64,000 nucleotides of DNA, taken from Nageia nagi (Eukaryota > Pinophyta). Both the position numbers and the translations under genes were made by a program. Below the pieces are notes generated by a model, which made no database searches, was not told where the DNA came from, and saw only the letters and a program-made list of their open reading frames with translations. The stretch spans positions 33,046,001-33,110,000 of the forward strand of contig JBITNC010000001.1 in NCBI GenBank assembly GCA_050084985.1. The letters are read 5' to 3'. Of this stretch, positions 1 to 10,451 are shown piece after piece. Positions within the stretch are counted from its first letter, which is position 1, and every line of letters begins with the position of its first letter.

Positions 1-129
1 GCTCAAGATGCAAAAAGTAATTAATATGCTGATCAATATAGGAAGCTCAACATTTGCTTTTACTATTCAAGCTACACCTTCTAACATCTCACAACCATAA
101 AATCCAAATGAATATGATAGCATCTTCAT

Positions 130-1130
130 CTCACCCTTGATGTATGAGATCCATAAATTTCCCCTACAACTCAAACACAAGGCTCCCAAGTTTAAGATGT
201 TTAGTGGTGAACAAGATTCCAAATAGCATCTCATTAGCTTCTAGGAGGAGTGCTTGTTGAAGCTAGGATTGGAAGAGAGATTGATGATGAAATTTTTACC
301 AAGGAGTCTAAAAGGGGATGCTATTCAATGATTCTATGCTCTACCTAGTAATTTGATTGATTCATTCAAGACCTTAGTCAAAGCATTCATAAGCCAATAC
401 AAGAATAACATTAAGAAATAAAGCAATGTATCTGAGTTATATGCAATTTGACAAGGAATCAATGAAGCCCTAGAGAAGTATGCTCCATGTTTAAAAAATG
501 TATGGCAATATATTTGAAGTAAATTATATGAACATAAAATTTTTGATATTTTTCATGAATCTATTATACTTGTTCTTAATTTGCATGCTCCTAGTGCTAA
601 GGATTTTAGTTTTAGATTATTAGTTCAACAATTATTACAGAAAGAGAAGGCATTATTAGCTTTAGGTGAGCTTAAGTATGCACCTAACCCCTTTGTTTGA
701 GACACTAGAAAAACCTATGCAAAGAAAGATAAAAAACAAATACATATGGTAGATAGACCCACTTCTCCTTAAAAGATGCAAAGATCTCAAACCACAAAAG
801 AGAACTCATACATTTTTGGTACAACCAAGTGTTATTTTGAGGGATGTAATGAAAAGAGGACTTTTACATCCCCTTGAGCATTTTTATCAATATGATCATA
901 CTCCTATGGGATGCTTTGATGCCTACTATACTTACCATCAATGAAAAGGTCATGCAACAAATTTTTTCAAGACATTAGAGGTAGAGATATTGGAGCTTGT
1001 GGAGAAAGGAAGGTATACAATTGATGAAAGCCTTGCTACCCAAGGACCTATAATAAATATCATTTTAGTGAGCAATGAGGTTTATGCTAACTTATGAAGA
1101 GGATGCCCATGCAATGCTCCAAATCCAATT
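130..1130 (+). pseudogene. gag: gag remnant of element 0
   Basis: Conceptual translation shows a retrotransposon gag core: a K-F-K-M-F-S-G-E-Q-D motif near position 190, then a leucine-rich helical part with the pattern SLKGDAIQ.FYALP, and further helices ending in LLQKEKALLAL near 660. Downstream, around 910-1000, lie residues that could be a decayed zinc-knuckle region. In-frame stops occur at about 220, 330, 420 and 450, so no gag protein can be made. Gag would form the virus-like particle that packages the element RNA. The N-terminal boundary is uncertain because the 5' end is outside the window. Confidence 0.7.
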
Positions 1131-1389
1131 ACTATTGAATAAGTAAGTATCCCATATGATATTAAAATTTATAGCATGATTGATCATTTGAAAAATACAC
1201 TTGCCAAAATTATTTTATATGATCTCATTTCTACATCTCAATTTTATAGGGATATATTATATACCTTATTTAAGAATGAAACTATCCCTACTAATATTTC
1301 ATCTGCTATGTTTTCTAAAAAAATTAAAACCATTAGGGAATGTGATGCTATTTCTTTTTACAAATCTAAAAAGCTACTCAAGAATTGTT

Positions 1390-1720
1390 AGATGAATGTT
1401 CAACTTTATTTATCACACCTATGGTTGATATATGGGAAGTTAAACAAACAATGGTAGATAATGGATCAGCTATAAATGTATGCTCTAATCATTTTTTAAT
1501 TTAATTACAAGAGAAAGGTCTAGAGATTCCTCCTTTAGAAGAAGCTACTTTCAAGATTAGGGCTTATGATAGCTCATCAAATAAACCTTTATAAATAAAA
1601 ATAATCATAATTACTATCATTGTTAGGACTATAGAAAAAAACTTTTAGGTTGTAGAGTCTAAATTATCCTATAGCATGCTTTTAGAGAGATCTTGGATTC
1701 ATGATATGGATGCAATCCCT
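1390..1720 (+). pseudogene. aspartic protease remnant of element 0
   Basis: The motif VDNGSAINVC begins at about 1454. It matches the catalytic Asp-Asn/Ser-Gly-Ser/Ala loop of retrotransposon aspartic proteases, with the Asp codon at 1457-1459. Beta-strand-like hydrophobic stretches follow, including a segment ending VESKLSYSMLLERSWIHDMDAIPSTLH-like at 1650-1730, typical of plant gypsy protease tails. The frame is closed by several stops. The enzyme would cut Gag-Pol into its mature parts. Confidence 0.65.
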
Positions 1721-2839
1721 TCCACATTACATGGTAGATTGATGTTTGAATTCAAAGGTGAAGTACATACCATCATGAGAGATATTGAGCCATATGCACT
1801 ATGCAATGTTGTTAATATTGAAGAATATGCCATCTTGTCACCATGATATGAGATAGAGTCCTTAGAATACCCTACATTAGATGTAAATACAAAAAACAAA
1901 GTGCAGATCATAGAGATAGGTATGGGAACCTATAGAATTGATGACACAAACTTGTTTGTATCCATAAAATACTTGAGATAGCCTAAGATGTTAGCTATTT
2001 AAGGCCACCAATGGCATGCCATTATACTTATAGGTTACCAATAACATGAAAATTATGGAAATAATGACCAATCTTGCACTACCTTATCCAAAAAGATAAA
2101 TCATACCTCTTTGATGGACATACCTTCATCTTTGGAATTAGGTAAGATCTATCTCTCTTCTTTTGTTCATAAGTACATGGTTCAAACTTGCAAATATAAA
2201 GGGGAGGTTTAGGAAAATATGAACAATGAATTCTTTCTTTCCCTGATATCTCTAAGACTCAAATGACAAAAATAGGCTTGGATAATGATGGATAAGTAAA
2301 ACAAAAATGGGATCCCATTCAGTTTGTTAAAGAATGCAATTTTATAGAATTATTAGATGATATTCATGTAGATACATGGATTAATGATTATATACCTTTT
2401 GATTTTGATTGTTTCAATATTAATGATGATCTTATTGAATACATAGGGACACATTCAAAATTTCCCAAATCTAATGAGAAACATAAACTAACTTATATTC
2501 TTAATGAATATGCTTATTTTGGTCAAGAGATCAATTTTCAAGAAGTATTACAGGTTCAACCATTGAGTATTAAGTACCAATCATAGAAGAATTTCCATCC
2601 TTGTTACAAAAAAAATATCATACATTTTCACAAGAGGAGTTGATACACATCAATATTGGCACTTTGGATCATGAGAGATTGTTACAAATTAGAGTAGCCT
2701 TACCTCTTCCATAATAAGAAAGGTATAAAAATAAGTTTATTGAGCATTATAAGAATTTTTCTTAGTATTATAATGATATAGTAGGATTATAACCCTCATT
2801 TGTTATGCATAATATACCATTGAAAAAGGGTGTCAAGTC

Positions 2840-3560
2840 AATCAAACAAAAATCTAGAAGGATGCATCCTTCCAAAGCCCTACTAGTAAAGAAAGAGATA
2901 GAGAAATATTTGAATTCTAGTTTCATAAGGCCTATTGACTATTCTAATTAGATGGCTAATTTTGTCCCTATTTCCAAACCAAATGGTACAATACAAGTAT
3001 GTATAGATTTTTATGATATTAATAATGCTTGTCCACAAGATGATTTTCCATTACTAAATATTGATATGATTATTAATAGTATAGCTAGTCATGATACATT
3101 ATCATTCATGGATGGATTTCTTGGCTATAACCAAATTTTGATTAACCCTACTAATTAATATAAAATAGCTTTTACTACCCCTTGGTTTAATTTTTATCAG
3201 ATGGTTGTGCCTTTTGGACTTAAAAATGCAAGAGCTACGTATCAAAGAGTAATGGTCACTATGTTTCATGAGCACATTCACAAAAATATGGAAGTATATG
3301 TTGATGATACTTTATTCAAATCCAAGCAATAAAAAAATAATCTACATATACTTGAAGAGGTATTCACCATTTTTAAAAGGTATAAACTAAGACTAAAACC
3401 TCAAAAATGTGCATTTCGAGTTACTTTTGGTAAATTACTAGGATTCATGGTTTCTATTAAAGGAATAGAATTAGATCCTAAAAAAATCAAACCCATTATT
3501 AGCATGCCTCCACCCAAAAATTTAAAATAATTAAGGAGCCTCCAAGGTAAAATAAATTTA
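2840..3560 (+). pseudogene. reverse transcriptase remnant of element 0
   Basis: Reading through stops, the region gives the successive RT blocks: a finger block with FVPISKPNGTIQVCIDF (from 2955), NNACPQDDFPL, SFMDGF.GYNQI, the MVVPFGLKNA block near 3205, and the active-site box YVDD at 3297-3308, followed by LRLKPQKCAF and LLGFMVS. The two catalytic aspartates of YVDD are intact, but in-frame stops (for example at 3158 and 3331) inactivate it. The order and spacing match plant Ty3/gypsy RT. Confidence 0.85.
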
Positions 3561-3619
3561 GTTATAATATTCATTTCACATCTTGAAGATAAATGTAGGC
3601 CATTCACTCATTTGCTAAA

Positions 3620-4090
3620 AAAATATGTCAAATTTATATGGGATGATAATTGTTAAAAAACATTTGAGGATATCAAATAATATTTACTTCATCCTCCCAT
3701 TTTAGTCCCCATGGATGTTTCAAAACTTTCTTACTTGCACATCTCAACCACATTATATGCACTATGAATAATGTTTTGTCAAAAAGATACAAAAAATAAG
3801 GAAAGAGCCATCTATTATCTCAGCAAAACACTAATTGATTATGAGACTAGATACATCCCTATGAAAAAATTTGCTATGGTATTATTTTCACACTAAAAAG
3901 TTGAGGCATTATTTGTTATATTACACTATATTTGTTGTTATTCATATTAACCCATTGAAATATCTTGTGGCTAAGCAACATCTATCAAGTAAACTTCCAA
4001 AATGGCTAATGTTGTTATAGGAATGCTATATAAATGTTGTAAAATAAAAATTTGTCAAATACCAAGCAATCATAATTGATAGTAGATTTC
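3620..4090 (+). pseudogene. gypsy RNase H remnant of element 0
   Basis: After RT the translation shows a KTFEDIK connection motif, LHPPILVPMDVSK, then AIYYLSKTLIDYETRY and a KKFAMVLF helix, which is the typical gypsy RNase H pattern (an SKTL..YE.RY block followed by a long helix). The catalytic DxS-like position is altered and several stops are present. The domain would remove the RNA strand during reverse transcription. A second RNase H follows downstream. Confidence 0.75.
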
Positions 4091-4219
4091 CCTTAATATG
4101 GGGAGGTAGTTATCTATGAAGAATTTCTAGATAAAAATTAGGAAAACCCATGCTACCAATAGCATGCAAACTTGCTAGAGGGACACCATTAGAGGGACAG
4201 CATCAATGTGACTTTGATA

Positions 4220-4760
4220 AGATCTTGATCCTTGATCAATACAAATGTCTCATAGAATACAATCCAACTATCTAGACCCTATATTTTGATTATTCAAAAT
4301 GTTCTCATAGAGAAAGAGTAGGTATTATTTTGATATCTCCTACAAATCAGGTAATCCCCATGGCATACAAACTTTTGATTATACAAATAATATGACTGAA
4401 TATGAGGCACTACTATTAGGATTGAAAGTTGATGTACTTTTGAAAATTAAGAATATAGAGATATATGGGGATTCCTAACTTATTTTCAATCAAGTACAAG
4501 ATCTCTTTGACACTAAGGATGAAAAGTTAAAATCTTATAGACTTGTAGTGATTGATTTATTGGATCAATTTGATAGATATACTATTCAAAATATTCCAAT
4601 AACTAATAACAAGTATGTAGATGTAATGATAAGTGTAGCTACACTAGTACCAATTGAAATCAAAGATGAAGAGATCATCCTTACAATTACTCCTTCTTAT
4701 GTAGATCATATGGATCAGATTCAAGCTTGTCTTATTATAGAAGAGAATGATTTTTAGTAT
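4220..4760 (+). pseudogene. archaeal-type RNase H (second RNase H) remnant of element 0
   Basis: Between the gypsy RNase H and the integrase the translation shows FDYTNNMTEYEALLLGLKVD, then EIYGDS.LIFNQVQ, then SYRLVVIDLLDQFD. The TNN.xEYEALxxGL block and the GDSxLI block are signatures of the archaeal-type RNase H captured by Tat-lineage retrotransposons. Its place after the first RNase H is the known order for that lineage. It is a useful control for the different order seen in elements G and B. A 69-codon open stretch remains at 4548-4757. Confidence 0.75.
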
Positions 4761-4869
4761 TAGTATAATGATATTTACAAATATTTGAAAAATCAAATAG
4801 TTTCAAATTATTTTGATGGAAATGAAAGAGTGAGATTGAAAAGAACTACAATAAGATATGTGATCATTA

Positions 4870-5965
4870 GAGAAGTATTATATAGGATATAGCTACTTCC
4901 TTAGAAAAAGCTCATGATGGTTTATGCAATGATCACTTCCATGCAAAAGTGCTACACACCAAAATTTTATGGATTGGATACTATTGGCCTACTATAGAAG
5001 AGGATTGTAAGGCTCATGTTAAATCTTATTTGAAACTCCAAAAACATGCAAATTTAGAAAAAAAAAACCTACCCAAGAATTACATTCTATTATTTCTCCA
5101 TGGCCATTCACTACTTGGGGCATATATTTGCTTGGTATGATTAATCCTCACTTTAGAGGAGAAAATAAATTTGTCATCACAACTACAGAATTCACCACCA
5201 AGTAGGTGGAAGAAATTCCAATGAAATCAATCACTCAAACTAAAATCATTAAATTCCTCACTAAAAACATTATCACAAGGTTTGGTGTACCATAAAGGTT
5301 GATCATAGATATTGGCCCAAATTTCAAAGGTAAAGACATGAAGGCATTTTGCAAGAAGTTTCATATTTCACAAAATTTTTCTTCCATATATTACCCTCAA
5401 GGTAATGGTCAAGCTAAAGCCAAAAATAAGATAATTAAGAGTATACTTGCCAAAACATAGGATAAGTACAAGAAAGATTAGCATGAGAAATTACCATACA
5501 CATTATAAGCATATAGAACCAATATCCATGCAACCACTAGGCCAACACCATTTTTATTGGTATATGGAGATGAAGCCATTATCCCACTTGAGTTGGAGAT
5601 CCCCTCCCTTAGAATTTCCTTATAAGGTGATATATCTAATGAAGATGCAATAAAAGCAAGGTTGCAATAGTAGAATCTTTAGATGAAAAGATAACTAGAG
5701 CCATTGAACATCAAAAGGTATACCATGCAAAACTTAAGAGAGCATTTGGAAAGAAAATCAAAGCAAAGGAATTCAAGGTAGGAGATTTGGTGTTGAAATA
5801 AAATATTAACAAAATACAAACAAATGATGAAACAAAAGGTAAGTTTGAACCCAATTGGTTGGGCCCATATGTTGTGATTGATTCAATAAAATTAGGTGCA
5901 TATAGACTATCATCCATGGATGGAAAAACAAAAACCAAATACATTCAATGCTATCCATATTAAAC
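4870..5965 (+). pseudogene. integrase remnant of element 0
   Basis: The translation contains the zinc-finger part YYWPTIEEDCKAHVKSY, with its second cysteine pair lost, and the core with RFGVP, then IIDIGPNFKGKDMKAFC and YYPQGNGQAKAKNK. In active relatives the second catalytic Asp sits in a DNG box and the Glu in GxAExxNK. Here DNG has become DIG and the Glu position is Lys, so it is dead even apart from the stops. The C-terminal part ends with the GPYVV-like and NAIHIKHLYG-type tail near 5965. Integrase would insert the cDNA into the host chromosome. Confidence 0.85.
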
Positions 5966-5981
5966 ATTTATATGGTTAGAA

Positions 5982-6377
5982 ATGATAACTTTATGCCCCA
6001 TAAAATGTATAATCTATGAGAAAGGGCATGCAAACATTTATTTTTTTATAAAATCTAAAGCTTCCCATGGTGCTAGTAGTTTGAACTATGAACACGACAC
6101 CAATGTCATGAAAAAAAATGTATATGTAGAACAAAGGAACATGAGAAGTATTATCTCTTCTTCTAGACTATATTCTCCATTCTACACTAAATTTCTCAAA
6201 TTTCTTAACAACACTACTCTCTTCCATGTATTTCCAACTCATGACTATTACTCAAATGATGATTTGGTAAATTTGGGTTGCAAAACACTTCTTGCATGTG
6301 AAAGGTCTATACCCCTTACCCTCTTTTTAGCATCACTTTGGGGCAATCTCATATTCAACTGTAAGTATGATGAATAA
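5982..6377 (+). CDS. uninterrupted 131-codon frame after integrase (element 0), unknown
   Basis: A 131-codon sense frame starts 17 bases after the end of the integrase remnant. It is one of the longest open stretches in this otherwise stop-riddled element. I recognise no domain. The product would be serine-, leucine- and asparagine-rich without a clear membrane segment. It sits where elements G, B and D carry an extra downstream frame, so it may be a shrunken equivalent; chance openness in AT-rich DNA is equally possible. Confidence 0.25.
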   Translation: MITLCPIKCIIYEKGHANIYFFIKSKASHGASSLNYEHDTNVMKKNVYVEQRNMRSIISSSRLYSPFYTKFLKFLNNTTLFHVFPTHDYYSNDDLVNLGCKTLLACERSIPLTLFLASLWGNLIFNCKYDE

Positions 6378-6489
6378 GTAGATATTGATTATTGTAAGGA
6401 AAAATAATTTTATTTCTATAAAATTCAAGGATTTATATGCCACTAGTAGCATAGATGACTATTAGCATGATGCCAACAATATGAAAAAA

Positions 6490-7065
6490 AATACATAGTA
6501 TAATATCTTTGGATCATATACATAAAATATATGATCACCAATGGCAATGACATAGCTAGTGAGAGTTCACTCACTTAAAAGTAAATTGGTGATGCAACTA
6601 TAAGCAAGATGTTAACATTAGATCATATCCAATAGATGATATAACTTATTATGTATCCACATGATTTTTTTCTTTGAACCATTCCAAAGAATAATATCTT
6701 TGGATCATATACATAAAACATATGATCACCAATGGTCCAATGACATGGCTAGTGAGAGTTCACTCACTTAAAATTAAATTGGTGATGTAGCTATGAGCAA
6801 CATGTTTATATTGGATCATCTTCAATGGATAATGAAAATTATTATGTATCCACATGGTTTTTTCTTTGAACCAATCCAAAGAATAATATCTTTAGATCTT
6901 AGAAAAAATGTATGATCATCGATGGTCAGTGACACATCTAATGAGAGTTCACTTACTTAAAAGATAAACTAGCAATGCAGTTGTAAGTAGATTGTTGACA
7001 TTGATTCATCATTAATGAATTATACAACTCACTATGCATCCACCATATTTTTATTAATAAAACTT
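6490..7065. repeat. about 191-bp tandem repeat, roughly three units, in the element 0 3' region
   Basis: The phrase TAATATCTTT recurs at 6501, 6692 and 6884, a period of 191-192 bases. Each unit continues with a shared block containing GAGAGTTCACT and ends with a shared TATGTATCCACATG-like stretch. The third unit is the most diverged. The array lies between pol and the polypurine tract, a common place for tandem repeats in Tat elements. Confidence 0.85.
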
Positions 7066-7573
7066 CATTGTAGGTTTCTCTACTAAGAAGTATAGAAGAG
7101 AATACAAATATTTCCATGCTATCAATGGCATGCATACTATTCCATAAGCCATCAATAGTGTCCATTTTATCACCATTTCATTTTAGTCTAAGTAGATCCT
7201 CTTTGTTTCAAAGCATGGATGTAAGTACAAATGGTTCCTAAGTATTAAAAATTATGGAATGACTAGATTCATGGTTGAAGTAGTACAAGGGATAAAAATA
7301 CATCTTCCATCTCAAAAATTGGATATTGGACCATACAACTACCTAATAGTATAGTCACTTCCATCACTCACATGACATTAATCCTAGAGATAAATTCTTC
7401 ATAATATTTTTCCTTGGTTTTACCATTCAAGGACCTTTCTTGGGGGCAGCAAGGGACCCTCATCATCATAAAAAACAATAAGAGGTAGTACAATAAAGAG
7501 TTCAAAGCTCTCAAAAAAACTTCATCTACACTTCTTCTTTAGACATGTAATTTCACTACTTCAATTACACTTC

Positions 7574-7587
7574 CAAAGATGGGAAAA
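7574..7587 (+). other. polypurine tract of element 0
   Basis: The purine-rich run CAAAGATGGGAAAA ends exactly where the LTR begins with TGTAGA. It primes plus-strand DNA synthesis. Confidence 0.8.
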
Positions 7588-8244
7588 TGTAGATGCCTAA
7601 AAATAAATTACTATTTATTAAATAATTCATTTTAGAGCCTCAATTATGTATTATGTAAAAAGGGGTTAAATAATACTCAAGGTTATGTCAAATCTATGTA
7701 ATTTATGTAATGGACCCTTGTGACATATACAAGGGGTCAAAAAGATCGAAGTCATGTAAATATGTTGTCATATATAAAGGCATCAAAAATGAACTAAAAA
7801 GGATCTCCATCATCTCCAAAGGAGGAGGAGGTCATGGAAAAACAAATATGAGGAGGATCCTATAGAGATTCTAGCACATGATACATCACTCTATTATGCG
7901 CAAATATTATTTGTAAGCTATATATTATGTTTTCATTTTCTATTTGATGATCATTTCACTTACTTGTCAATACATTCTTTATTACATCTTTTATGTTATT
8001 TATCTTAAGCCATTAGTGACATACCACTTATAGGACACCAACAATGTGCAATTGAATGAATGTATGCTTGTCTTTTGTGTATATTTTTCTTGATGGAATG
8101 AACATACAATCTAATTAAACATAAGTATATTTCTATTATCCATTATTGCCATATTTTAGATGTACATATCAATAAGAAATAAGTAGACCAATAGTGCATT
8201 AATTAACCCCCATAAACAACTAATCACATTATTTAGGGTCTACA
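7588..8244 (+). repeat. 3' LTR of element 0 (657 bp)
   Basis: It begins TGTAGATGCC directly after a polypurine tract and ends GGGTCTACA, giving the terminal inverted repeat TGTAGA/TCTACA expected for LTR edges. The 5' partner is outside the window, so age cannot be estimated here. Immediately after 8244 the sequence switches to a minus-strand gag, which fixes the right edge independently. Confidence 0.85.
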
Positions 8245-8249
8245 CTAAG

Positions 8250-10451
8250 GCTTTTTATATGAAGTACTTGGATTATTATTTTTATTATTGTAGTATTTTG
8301 GATTATTACTCTCCTTCTTCCTCAATTTGATCTCCCAATATTATACCTTAGCCTCTATATTAACTTAGCTTGATTTAGAGCATCCTCAAAGGTGAAATGT
8401 TGTTGAATCCTAAGAATAGAAGAAATGGGCTTATTACAACTCCTAGAAAATAACTTAGCCAACTCATCCTGAGGGAGTGTGTAAGACATATCTGTAACTA
8501 TGGTCCTTAATATACACATATAATCTAACATTAAATCATCATCAAACTACAATAATTTTTTCATATCTTTAATAGATTCCTTCTTGTGGATATTGATGGC
8601 AAAGTGATCAAGGAGTGCATCGACCAACTACTCAAAAGAATAGATACTATGTTGTGTGAGGTTGTTATACCAATCTAATGCTTTCCCTACAAGCATCATC
8701 AAAAAATTCCTAATCATAAGTACATCATTGCTACTAATAATATATTAAGAGTACTTAAACTATCTGAGATGCTCTTTAGGGTCTTTCTTACCTCTAAACC
8801 TATCTATCTTTAGGATATCAAATTTGTAGGGGAACATCTTGGTTAGTACACTTAGGTATATGGGATCATTCTAAATAGAAGTGTATGATAACCTAGGCTG
8901 ACCTTGATCACTAACCTAAAGTTCCATGTCCTTTAACCTCTTAAATATCTCATCATTGATAGTCAAAGGTTATATAATAAAAATAACTTACTATTGAAAG
9001 GGACTTGACTAATGGGAACATCATCATATGGATCATACTAATCATTGTAAATAGGATCCTAATCTTGCCAATATAATTGATCATGTTTGTACATATCAAA
9101 TATCACCTTTTGTTCAAGGTTTATAGGATTTTGAAATCAAACCCTTAGATTCATGGGATCCTATAGCTCTTGGTGAGTTAAAAATAAAGGTTGTCTAAGA
9201 AAAGAGGCTTGAACATGATGAGATGGTGAATCATACCCAAGATTATAATGGGGTAGGATGGATATAAGATGAGTATATGCTATAAGATGATCTTTATGGT
9301 GTTGAGCATGTACTTGTCAATATGGAACCATTACATTAGAATAATAAGAATGATGTAGTTGTAGTGGCAAATCAATTAGGTATGAGTATGACCCATGCTT
9401 TACATGAACTCTAGGATGGACCTCACACTATTTATGTGACCCAAGGATACAAGGTGTGGTGGGATACACTTGATGTGAAGAATAATGATGTGAAGGCTTG
9501 GGATCATCATTATGTGAAGGTTCAAGATGATGTGACACCTTGGGTTGGTACATAGAATATAGATCATCATAGTAATATCCAACCCAATCATCAAGTGGAG
9601 GTGTTGGTAGTATATAAAATATCAAGACACATGGATTAGGATTGATAGGTGGTAGAGGTGGAGGTCTAAGGGAACCTCTAGGAGGTGGTTATAAAGGACC
9701 ATGAGATGAACTAATCATGCATGGTTTAGTGCATGGAAGAGGTATATCATGTGGATGGATGTAATGAATGATACCTAGTGATAGGAGATATATGAATATC
9801 TTCTATATGACCCTTCTTTTCCTCATACTCAGGAATCAAAGAGTATAAACCTCTATAATTGGAGGTAATGATGGTGAGGAAACTCTATCAATAGCAAATT
9901 GGGATTCCTATAACTCCTGGTATAAGGTCTATACCATGGGGTTGCTTATAAATATCTCTTGTTGGGATATGGATGGCTCTATAATGTGAGTAGGAATATG
10001 AACGAGACTAGGTTGTGGATATTGTATGAGATGCTCATACCCATGCTATAGAACATAATATGGATCAAAATATGGATCAAAATATGAAGTATCAATATGA
10101 TGGTGGGATGAAAATTGATCTAATTCATGATGTGGAACACAAGATGACTTAACATGTGAGGTACTAGCCATATGATACACCACATGAAATCTCCCTTCTA
10201 GCTAAGGGATGGACTCAAGAACATGAAACCTCTCTAATATTTGATTAAAAGATAATAAATATTATGAATGGATAGAATCATACCAAGATGTGTTGTGTGA
10301 TGCATATAAATAAATATGGGATACATGCAAGCATGTAATAGGATTTGGTTGATTAATCTCATTGTTGCATTCCTCTTCCTCTTACAGTCTAGCTCTAAGA
10401 TGACTTCTAGTTTCAAACATATGGATAGAAAAAGGATTTTTATCCATGGTG
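8250..10451 (-). pseudogene. gag: gag remnant of element C (minus-strand gypsy)
   Basis: Read on the minus strand, an ATG at 10449-10451 is followed by a long His/Pro/Tyr-rich linker (around 9625-9430: DDWVGYYYDDLYSMYQP and further His-Pro-Ser stretches). A classical retrotransposon gag core follows at about 8870-8390, with FDILKIDRFRGKKDPKEHL, a GKALDWYNNL block and a LVDALLDHFAINIHKKES block. Many stops interrupt it. The frame runs up to the edge of the element 0 LTR and stops there, so the rest of C should lie left of the window. This supports insertion of element 0 into C. Confidence 0.7.

Larger units (their letters stand above)
1..8244 (+). mobile_element. Element 0: Ty3/gypsy (Tat-like) retrotransposon, 5' end outside window
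   Basis: Domains follow each other on the plus strand in the order gag, protease, RT, RNase H, archaeal-type RNase H, integrase, then a 1.6 kb untranslated 3' region, a polypurine tract and a 3' LTR. The second RNase H between the gypsy RNase H and the integrase is the hallmark of the Tat lineage. The 5' LTR lies left of the window. The element is old: every domain carries stops or frameshifts. Its LTR end directly abuts a minus-strand gag remnant, so it probably inserted into that older element. A target duplication cannot be tested because the left flank is not visible. Confidence 0.85.

Noticed and set aside
7588-8244. Treating this LTR as the 5' LTR of the minus-strand gag to its right
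   Set aside because: The polypurine tract AAAGATGGGAAAA lies on its left in plus orientation, so it is the 3' LTR of element 0.
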